Both the position numbers and the translations under genes were made by a program. The notes beneath the pieces were generated by a model. It worked only from the letters and a program-made list of their open reading frames with translations. It was not told the DNA's origin and searched no databases. Positions 16,026-21,523 of a stretch of 21,523 nt of DNA are shown here, piece after piece. The stretch is from Acidiferrobacter sp. Its GTDB lineage: Bacteria; Pseudomonadota; Gammaproteobacteria; Acidiferrobacterales; Acidiferrobacteraceae. Position 1 is the first letter of the stretch. Each line of letters opens with the position of its first letter. Location of the stretch: positions 1 to 21,523 of the forward strand of contig DAHWGZ010000016.1 of the NCBI GenBank assembly GCA_027335965.1. The letters run 5' to 3'.

Positions 16026-16324
16026 GACCCTATCACCAAGGCCGCGATGCCATAGGCGCTGGCCGCGAGAATCAGGCCCAATACGCTGCCCACGACATAG
16101 CTGCGTCCTCGATCACCCTGGCCTATCGCGAAATAGCCGGCGCCTATCAAGATGCCGATGATGGCAAGGATGCTCACGACGAGTGCTATGACATCGGTTA
16201 TGGCATGGGCGCGCTCCTCTATGGTGATGCGCAGGTCCGACCCCTGCGCGTACCCCGGCAGGCGCATGATGGCGAGCGCGGGAGATGGGGAAAAGCAAAA
16301 CAACAAGACCATCCAGCGTTTCAT
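16022..16324 (-). CDS. virB2-like: VirB2/TraA-like pilin
   Basis: The 100-residue product has a signal peptide (MKRWMVLLFCFSPSPALA, cleavage near residue 18). A short charged stretch follows, then two hydrophobic helices at about 44-66 and 76-98 joined by a small basic loop (GQGDRGRS). This is the VirB2/TraA pilin plan. I chose the ATG at 16324 because GGAGG lies seven bases upstream. A longer frame starting at 16360 would put extra residues before the signal peptide. It is the first gene of the overlapping chain that runs to 7701, as VirB2 is near the front of canonical operons. A pilus would be built from this subunit. Confidence 0.68.
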   Translation of the reverse strand: MKRWMVLLFCFSPSPALAIMRLPGYAQGSDLRITIEERAHAITDVIALVVSILAIIGILIGAGYFAIGQGDRGRSYVVGSVLGLILAASAYGIAALVIGS

Positions 16325-16551
16325 GTGTTTACCTCCACGAAGGAGCGGCACACTACGCACATCGATGTCTTTGTGTAATTGGGTAAATCGAGGGGTCTCT
16401 GCGCCGCGATAATCCCCGCCTCTGAAACACGGGGCTCATGCAAGACGCAGTCGGACAAGCGAACATGCCGCGCGCAGGCGAACGCCCGCGATCGTGGCGT
16501 GAGGGGCGCCGCGATGGCAACATGCCGGACTAAAGGCGCGCGAGTGACTTT
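16325..16551 (-). other. Leader region of the VirB-like operon
   Basis: This 227-base gap separates the acetyltransferase gene (stop at 16552) from the pilin gene. It contains an AT-richer patch around 16371-16390, the most plausible promoter location for the operon, but I find no convincing -35/-10 pair on the minus strand. A weak inverted repeat (CCCCG/CGGGG around 16414-16434, 11-base loop) lacks a T-run. No gene is supported here. Confidence 0.4.
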
Positions 16552-17121
16552 TCAGCGTGCGTCGAAGGGGCTGGACGGGCGTTCGCGGGGCTCGGCAATC
16601 AGCGCAAAAACGTAGGCGGCTACAGGTTGGCCGCTAACACGAAGCCGATTTTGCGCCACACACTCGAGCTGCGCGCCGATCTTGCGCGCCACCCCCGCGC
16701 TCACGTCGTTGCCGAGCGCGACCACGATCTCGATTCTTTGGAGGTCGAGCACGGTAAAGGCGTATTCGACGAGCGCCGAGGCGCATTCGCGGGCCACCCC
16801 CTGGCGGCGGCGTGCCGGCCTTACCCAGTAGCCGAGGTTGGCCATGCGATTGTAGGGATCGATACGATTCAAGCCCGCGCCGCCGACGAATTCCCCATCG
16901 GCCAGCGAGAATATGCCGTACTCGTGACTCGTTCCTGCCTTATGGCCGATGGCCGCCGACCGGAACCAGCCGCGCGCATCCTCCTCGCTGTAACTTGCTG
17001 CGGCCCAGGACAGCCAGTGGTCGGCGGCGCCCGCGGCCTCGCGGACCGAACTCGCGAACGCCGCCGCATCGCGTTTTTCGAAGGGACGCAAAACGAATCT
17101 CGATGTCCGGATGATCGACAT
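16552..17121 (-). CDS. RimJ/RimL-type GNAT N-acetyltransferase
   Basis: This 189-residue protein follows the RimJ/RimL (Acetyltransf_3) plan. It opens with IIRTSRFVLRPFEKRDAAAFA, continues with GGAGLNRIDPYNRMANLGYWV (80-100) and the acetyl-CoA loop RRRQGVA (104-110), and then ALVEYAFTVLDLQRIEIVVALGNDVS and an SAGVARKIG segment. Family members acetylate the N-terminus of ribosomal proteins or small molecules; the substrate here cannot be told. No strong ribosome binding site precedes the ATG at 17121. It lies alone between the biotin operon and the VirB-like operon, all on the minus strand. Confidence 0.85.
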   Translation of the reverse strand: MSIIRTSRFVLRPFEKRDAAAFASSVREAAGAADHWLSWAAASYSEEDARGWFRSAAIGHKAGTSHEYGIFSLADGEFVGGAGLNRIDPYNRMANLGYWVRPARRRQGVARECASALVEYAFTVLDLQRIEIVVALGNDVSAGVARKIGAQLECVAQNRLRVSGQPVAAYVFALIAEPRERPSSPFDAR

Positions 17122-17223
17122 GCCCGAAAGACCAAGGATCGCCGTGGCCTTTTATGCTGCCACGGCTTTCGCCCGGTGGGAACCAGCTATGAGCAACCGG
17201 CCACGAATGGGCCGGCATGCTTG

Positions 17224-18075
17224 TCAGGCATTCCGGATAGGGATTATGGGACGGTCCGAGGATGGAATGGACGGGGGCGGCACGCCAGCGGGGACCCATG
17301 CCTGGCCGTAGACGACTTCGTAGGTCACGGGCAACCGTCCATCCTGGCGGAAGGCCTCGTAGGCCTGCTCGAAGCGCCGATAACGCCCCTTGCCGGTCAG
17401 TCCGGGAAAACGCGCAGCCGCGGCATTGTGCGCCCCGATGCGCTTTAAGTCGCGCAACGCGGCCCCGGCCGACTCGTAAGTGAGGGTATAGCGCTCGATA
17501 TCGAGAACCGGATCGGCGAAACCGGCCTGGATCAGGGCATCCCCCAGGTCATGCATGTCGACAAAATTATGCACATGCGGCCGATCGTCCACCTGCGCCC
17601 AGGCGGCGCGCAGCTCGCGCAAGGTATCGGGACCAAAGGTGGCGAAGGTCAACAGCCCATCCCCCCGCAGGACGCGGCGAAACTCGGCGAAGGCCCGCGG
17701 TGCGTCCATCCACTGCAGGGCCAGGCTCGAATAGATGCAATCGATCGTCTGCGCGCGCAAGGGCAGATGGTGAGCGTCCGCGACCCACACAGGGCTTGGA
17801 CGCCACAGCACCCGGCGAGACCGCGCGGCGCGAGCCATCGCCCATGCGATATCGCAGGCCAGGACCTGCGCGCGGCGAAACCGGCGGCGTAGATGGGGCA
17901 AGGCATAACCCGTGCCGGTCCCCACATCGAGCATCGTGACGGGCTCGATGCGCAGCCATTGGAAGCGGCCCAAAAGCTCGTCTGCCACGGTGCGCTGCAA
18001 GACCGCGCCCTCGTCGTAATGGCGCGCGGCGCGATCGAAGCTGTGGCGAATGGCGCCGGGACTCAGATCATTCAT
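17224..18075 (-). CDS. bioC: Malonyl-[acyl-carrier protein] O-methyltransferase BioC
   Basis: BioC methylates malonyl-ACP with S-adenosylmethionine so that fatty-acid synthesis can extend it to pimeloyl-ACP methyl ester, the precursor of biotin. The 283-residue protein has an N-terminal FDRAARHYDEGAVLQRTVADEL. It has the SAM-binding LDVGTGTG at 49-56, a CDIAWAMARAAR segment, DCIYSSLALQWMDAPRAFAEFRRVLRGDGLLTFATFGP (typical for BioC), and LKRIGAHNAA. A Pro/Ser-rich C-terminal tail makes it longer than E. coli BioC (251). The ATG at 18075 lies eight bases inside the end of bioH, which fixes the start and indicates coupling. A longer upstream frame is bioH shadow. Confidence 0.93.
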   Translation of the reverse strand: MNDLSPGAIRHSFDRAARHYDEGAVLQRTVADELLGRFQWLRIEPVTMLDVGTGTGYALPHLRRRFRRAQVLACDIAWAMARAARSRRVLWRPSPVWVADAHHLPLRAQTIDCIYSSLALQWMDAPRAFAEFRRVLRGDGLLTFATFGPDTLRELRAAWAQVDDRPHVHNFVDMHDLGDALIQAGFADPVLDIERYTLTYESAGAALRDLKRIGAHNAAAARFPGLTGKGRYRRFEQAYEAFRQDGRLPVTYEVVYGQAWVPAGVPPPSIPSSDRPIIPIRNA

Positions 18076-18784
18076 CGAGAAAATCCCGGATGAGGGCGGC
18101 GCTTTGCGCCGGCGCGTTGAGGAATGGCGCGTGCCCTCGGCCAATCTCGCGAAAATGCGCGTTTGGCAGGAGCGCGGCGGCCGCGCGCGCGGCTTCGGTC
18201 GCGACGATCGTGTCACCCACGCCGTGCAGCACGAGCGATGGCGCACGCACTGCGGGCAAGAGCGCGCGCCGATCGCTTTCTTGAAGCACCTTCAGGCCCT
18301 CGGCGAGGGCCTCCGGCCTTGGCGCGCCGCCACTCTCGAGGTCGGCCATGAGCGCGCGCGCCTCGCTGCGCGCGCCGGGACCGGCCTGCAGGGTCAGGAA
18401 CCGTCGCAGGGTGGCCTCGTGATCGACGGCCAGCTGCCCGGCAAAGGCCTCGAAGACCGCGGGCTCGGTGCCGTGGGGCCAATCAGGGGCGCGCACGAAG
18501 CGCGGCGTGGCGCCGATCAGGATGAGGCGGCTGACGCTTTCGGGATGGCGGGCGGCAAGCGTCAGGGCCACGAGTCCGCCGAGCGACCAACCGAGCCACG
18601 CATGGGCGCCGGGATGGCGCGCGGCGAGCTCGGCGGCGAGGGTGTCGGGGTCGAGCGCGCCCGGCTCATAGGGTGCCCGCCCATGACCGGGCAGATCCCG
18701 CGACGAGCAGGGGAGCGCAAGGGCCTGCTCAAGGCCCGCAAAGACCTTTCGGTTCAACCCCCAGCCATGCAGAAGAAAGAGCAT
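18068..18784 (-). CDS. bioH: Pimeloyl-[acyl-carrier protein] methyl ester esterase BioH
   Basis: BioH removes the methyl group from pimeloyl-ACP methyl ester, ending the BioC-started chain. The 238-residue alpha/beta hydrolase has an oxyanion HGWGLN near residue 6, DLPGHG at 30-35, the nucleophile elbow GWSLGG with Ser67, Asp191 in HGVGD and His218 in GHAPF, a complete catalytic triad. E. coli BioH has the same triad order. The start ATG at 18784 overlaps the bioF stop by one base (TGATG). Its position between bioF and bioC separates it from other small hydrolases. Confidence 0.93.
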   Translation of the reverse strand: MLFLLHGWGLNRKVFAGLEQALALPCSSRDLPGHGRAPYEPGALDPDTLAAELAARHPGAHAWLGWSLGGLVALTLAARHPESVSRLILIGATPRFVRAPDWPHGTEPAVFEAFAGQLAVDHEATLRRFLTLQAGPGARSEARALMADLESGGAPRPEALAEGLKVLQESDRRALLPAVRAPSLVLHGVGDTIVATEAARAAAALLPNAHFREIGRGHAPFLNAPAQSAALIRDFLDE

Positions 18785-19953
18785 CAGGGGCCATCCGGCG
18801 GCAGGGCCGAGAGCGCGCCGAGGAGGCGCTCGACGTCGGCGCGCGTATGGGCGGCGCTGAGCGTGATGCGCAATCGCGCGGTGCCGGCGGGCACGGTCGG
18901 CGGACGGACCGCGGGCGCATGGAGGCCTTGTTCGCGCAACCGGGCGCTGGCGTCGAGCGCGCGAGCGGCATCCCCCAGGATGACCGGCTGGATGGGCGTG
19001 GACGACGGCGGAATCCTCAGACCAAGCTCGGTGGCGCCGGCGCGAAATTGATGGATGCGCTCGGCAAGCTCGGCGCGCCTATGGTCCTCGGCGATGGCGA
19101 TCGCGAGACTGGTGCCGGCGCAAGCCGCCAAGGCCGGCGGCAGGGCCGTCGTATAGATGTACGGCCTCGCGGTCTGTATCAAGGCCTCGATGACATCCGC
19201 GCTGGCGGCCACGAACGCGCCAAACACGCCGAAGGCCTTGCCCAAGGTGCCCATGTGGACAAGCGCGGGATCATGGCCAAGGCCCGCCGCGGCCGACGTG
19301 CCGCGCCCCTGCGGGCCCACGACGCCGAAGGCGTGCGCGTCATCGAGCACGAGTCCCGCGCCGTGGGCCTGGGCGAGCGCAAGCAGCCGGGGGACATCCG
19401 CGGTATCGCCATCCATGCTGAAGACCCCGTCGCTTAGCACGAGCCCGCCGGGCGCGGCCGCGGCCAGCGCGCGCTCGAGGCCCGCGGCATCGCGGTAGCG
19501 GTGCCGGTCGGCCTGCGCGAGGCGCGCGGCATCGATGAGCGAGGCGTGATTGCGTCGGTCCTCGAAGACTCGGCCATGGCGCGGACACAGCGTGGTCACG
19601 AGCGCGAGGTTGGCCATGTAGCCGGTGGAAAAGATCAGCGCGCGGGGGGCGCCCACGAACGCCGCCAAGGCCTCCTCGAGCGCGTGATGCGCCTCGCTGT
19701 GGCCGCCGAGGAGATGCGAGGCGCCGGCCCCCACCCCGTAGCGGCGGGCCCCTTGGCGCCAGGCCTCCACGAGCCGCGGATCGTTGGCAAGCCCCAGGTA
19801 ATCATTGCTTGCGAACGAGAGCAGGGTCTGGCCGCCCACCTGAATCGAGGGCCCCTGCGGAGACTGGCGCCGCTCACGCCGCCGCCACAGGCCCCGGTCG
19901 CGCAGGCGCGCGAAGGTCCGTTCAAGGGTGCTTGCGAATGGATCGCCCGTCAT
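18784..19953 (-). CDS. bioF: 8-amino-7-oxononanoate synthase BioF
   Basis: BioF condenses pimeloyl-ACP or pimeloyl-CoA with alanine, using pyridoxal phosphate, to form 8-amino-7-oxononanoate. The 389-residue protein has LSFASNDYLGLA at 45-56, SHLLGGHSEAHHALEEALA around 79-97, His136 for stacking on the cofactor, DDAHAFG with Asp204, and the Schiff-base lysine Lys239 in GTLGKAFG. I chose the ATG at 19953 because MTGDPFASTLERTF matches the family start. An ATG 33 bases upstream (19986) is possible and has a purine-rich sequence before it. bioB, bioA and bioD are not in the window. It is the first gene of bioF-bioH-bioC. Confidence 0.95.
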   Translation of the reverse strand: MTGDPFASTLERTFARLRDRGLWRRRERRQSPQGPSIQVGGQTLLSFASNDYLGLANDPRLVEAWRQGARRYGVGAGASHLLGGHSEAHHALEEALAAFVGAPRALIFSTGYMANLALVTTLCPRHGRVFEDRRNHASLIDAARLAQADRHRYRDAAGLERALAAAAPGGLVLSDGVFSMDGDTADVPRLLALAQAHGAGLVLDDAHAFGVVGPQGRGTSAAAGLGHDPALVHMGTLGKAFGVFGAFVAASADVIEALIQTARPYIYTTALPPALAACAGTSLAIAIAEDHRRAELAERIHQFRAGATELGLRIPPSSTPIQPVILGDAARALDASARLREQGLHAPAVRPPTVPAGTARLRITLSAAHTRADVERLLGALSALPPDGP

Positions 19954-20092
19954 CGGTCCCGATCTCGGTTGGGGAGGCGCAAGCATACGTGGGGGCGCCC
20001 TCCCGATAAAGGCAGGGGCGACTTTGGGCCGTTGGGAAGGCCCGCGGCCCGCGCTAACGTGCCCTCTCCCGCGCAAGTCGAGGATGGCAACC
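19954..20092. promoter_or_regulatory. Divergent promoter region between bioF and an outer-membrane protein gene
   Basis: The two genes are transcribed away from this 139-base gap, so promoters for both should lie here. I see no BirA-type operator (TTGTAAACC and its mirror half). A TTTATC on the minus strand around 19-22 bases upstream of 19986 could be a -10, but its -35 is poor. No specific site can be supported. Confidence 0.35.
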
Positions 20093-20746
20093 ATGATACG
20101 ACGATTCGCTCTCGGTGGCCTGCTGGCCGCCTCGCTGTGCGTGCCGGCGTGGGCTGGCGTGGGCGTGAGCGCCGGCGCCGGAACCCTGGGGCTTGGCCTG
20201 ACACTCTCGGTGCCCATCGTTCCCGGACGGGTGGATGCGCGCCTGTTGGCCAATGGCGGACGCCTCACGCGCCACGAGACGACCGACGGACTCCATTATC
20301 GGGGCCGAGCGCATTTTCGTAATGCCGCGTTGCTCGCCGACTTCTACCCTTTTGGCGGCATTTTTCATGTCACGGGGGGCCTCTATTACGATGACAACCG
20401 GGTCGACCTGACAGGCGCCCCGGTGAACGGCGCCTACACCGTCAACGGCTACACCGTGCCGGCGGCGGCGGTCGGGCCCGTTGTGGGCACGATCCGCTAT
20501 GCGCGTTTCGCGCCTTACCTCGGATTGGGCATCAGCAATGAGGCGCGGCCTGGGGCGGGATTCGCCTACGGCGTCGATCTGGGCGTCATGTGGGACCGCC
20601 CGACGACGACCTTGAATGCCGCGGGCGCCGCCTACGATCCGGCGCTGGCGGCCGAGATCGCCTCGGTACGCGCCCAGATCGAACAGCAGGCGAACCGCCT
20701 GAAGGCCTATCCGGTGATCTCCGTGAGCGTAGGCTACCGTTTCTGA
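20093..20746 (+). CDS. Outer-membrane beta-barrel protein
   Basis: The 217-residue product starts with a Sec signal peptide (MIRRFALGGLLAASLCVPAWA, cleavage after residue 21). Gly-rich amphipathic strands follow: GVGVSAGAGTLGLGLTLSVPI, NAALLADFYPFGGIFHVTGGLYYDDNRVDL, YARFAPYLGLGISN and FAYGVDLGVMW. It ends VISVSVGYRF with the terminal phenylalanine of BamA substrates. The central GGLYYDDNRVDL and near-C-terminal GVMWD motifs recall a widespread family of OmpW/OmpA-like outer-membrane proteins of unknown function. The ATG at 20093 has GAGG nine bases upstream; an ATG at 20084 (adding Met-Ala-Thr) is possible. The 3' end overlaps the convergent TPR gene by 13 bases. Confidence 0.8.
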   Translation: MIRRFALGGLLAASLCVPAWAGVGVSAGAGTLGLGLTLSVPIVPGRVDARLLANGGRLTRHETTDGLHYRGRAHFRNAALLADFYPFGGIFHVTGGLYYDDNRVDLTGAPVNGAYTVNGYTVPAAAVGPVVGTIRYARFAPYLGLGISNEARPGAGFAYGVDLGVMWDRPTTTLNAAGAAYDPALAAEIASVRAQIEQQANRLKAYPVISVSVGYRF

Positions 20747-21523
20747 CGGGCCCCGAGAGAGGCGCGCATCTGCCCTCGCACGAATCGCGCCAGGACCGGG
20801 GACAGGGGGCAGGCGGCGGCATGCCGCCAGGCGCGGTAGGCGCGCGCGGCCTTGCCGGCATCGCGGTCGACGAGTCCGAGACCCACCCACAAGGCCCCGT
20901 CACGGGGGAAGCGGCGCAGGGCGCTGCGATAGGTCGCGCGCGATGCGACCTGGTCGCCGGCGCGCCATTGCGACACCGCCAACAGCGCCCAATAGGACGG
21001 GTTGGCGGCCCCCGCCGCGCGCAGACCGACGAGCCGCCGCGCGGCCGCGGCCGGCTGTTGACGGCGCAGATCGACCTGCGCCAACAGCATAGCGGCGGGC
21101 AGCGCCCGCGGATGCGCCTTCAGGGCCGCGCGCAATACCTCGCGGGCACTCCGCAGGCGCGCCCCCTGGAGGTCGAGGGTGGCGAGCAAAAGCGCCGGGC
21201 GCAGGGTCCCGGGATTCAGGCGCAGCGCGAGCGTGCAGGCCGCGCGCGCCCGTCCGGCCTGTCCGTCCTGCAAGGCCAGTACCGCGCGGCGGTAGGCCGC
21301 ACGCGCCCTTTCGGTGGCCGTCAAGGGTGTGCGGCGCCGGGATATCGCCGCTGCCTGCGCTCGAAACACGAAATGCGACCGCGGGGCCGGCGCATGCGCT
21401 CCCGGTGCCGCTACTGGTGCCGCTGCCGGCACCGGCGCGGCCGCAGGCTTCGCGGGCGGGGCCGGCGGGCGAGACACAAGGCGGGGCGCCAGCGGATGAG
21501 GCGCGACGGCGACCAGCGGCGCG
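20734..21523 (-). CDS. TPR-repeat protein, MshN-like, N-terminus beyond the window
   Basis: The minus-strand frame is open to the right edge, so the N-terminus is missing. The visible protein starts with a long Pro/Ala-rich linker (about 60 residues, with PAPPAKPAAAPVPAAAP). Tandem tetratricopeptide-like helices follow: YRRAVLALQDGQAGRARAACTLALRLNP, LLLATLDLQGARLRSAREVLRAALKAHP, and a last part NPSYWALLAVSQWRAGDQVASRATYRSALRRFP with ALWVGLGLVDRDAGKAARAYRAW. The W-x-G-L-x-L...AA-x-AY pattern and the end SPVLARFVRGQM resemble MSHA-pilus biogenesis protein MshN. MshN has a membrane helix, a Pro-rich linker and C-terminal TPRs. A GTG at 21477 is an in-frame start but unlikely to be the real one. 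Membership of an MSHA or type II secretion locus to the right is a guess. Confidence 0.6.
   Translation of the reverse strand, partial: APLVAVAPHPLAPRLVSRPPAPPAKPAAAPVPAAAPVAAPGAHAPAPRSHFVFRAQAAAISRRRTPLTATERARAAYRRAVLALQDGQAGRARAACTLALRLNPGTLRPALLLATLDLQGARLRSAREVLRAALKAHPRALPAAMLLAQVDLRRQQPAAAARRLVGLRAAGAANPSYWALLAVSQWRAGDQVASRATYRSALRRFPRDGALWVGLGLVDRDAGKAARAYRAWRHAAACPLSPVLARFVRGQMRASLGARQKR

Noticed and set aside
16414..16434. Inverted repeat CCCCG/CGGGG as a terminator before the VirB-like operon
   Set aside because: The stem is short, the loop is 11 bases and no T-run follows in either direction.
19954..20092. BirA-type operator upstream of bioF
   Set aside because: I looked for TTGTAAACC-like half sites with 14-16 base spacing and found none.

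Overview
The window is GC-rich and gene-dense, and it reads as a chromosomal segment of a gammaproteobacterium or close relative. The evidence is the conserved housekeeping block rsmD-coaD-fdx(YfhL type)-ftsY-ftsE-ftsX-rpoH and a bioF-bioH-bioC biotin operon. I cannot name the species; an acidophilic or chemolithotrophic gammaproteobacterium would fit, but that is a guess.

Region 1 (1-4735, plus strand) is housekeeping: the tail of rsmD, coaD, a 2[4Fe-4S] ferredoxin, the SRP receptor ftsY, the divisome ABC pair ftsE/ftsX and the heat-shock sigma factor rpoH. Two features are unusual. A 343-base non-coding spacer with inverted repeats separates ftsE from ftsX. A near-perfect CIRCE element lies over the likely rpoH promoter, which predicts that HrcA represses the gene for sigma-32.

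Region 2 (4752-7589, minus strand) is a three-gene set: a class II aminoacyl-tRNA-synthetase-like protein resembling amino acid:[carrier protein] ligases, a two-domain GNAT-like acyltransferase, and a membrane-anchored hexapeptide acyltransferase. A perfect 18-base palindrome lies just upstream. No carrier-protein gene is visible.

Region 3 (7701-16324, minus strand) is the most striking part. Ten genes are chained by overlapping stop/start codons, in the order VirB2, B3, B4, B5, B6, B8, B9, B10-like, then a small outer-membrane beta-barrel, then an Ig-like lipoprotein. It looks like a compact type IV secretion or pilus system without relaxase, coupling protein, VirB11, VirB1 or an obvious VirB7. 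The VirB4-like ATPase has a degenerate Walker A motif. The VirB9- and VirB10-like proteins lack the expected export or membrane-anchor segments. The barrel and lipoprotein are translationally coupled to the machine, so they are probably working parts of it.

Region 4 (16552-21523) holds a RimJ/RimL-type acetyltransferase, the bioF-bioH-bioC operon (minus strand), a plus-strand outer-membrane barrel protein, and a TPR protein resembling MshN that runs off the right edge. I see no tRNA, rRNA, CRISPR array, insertion sequence or integrase.
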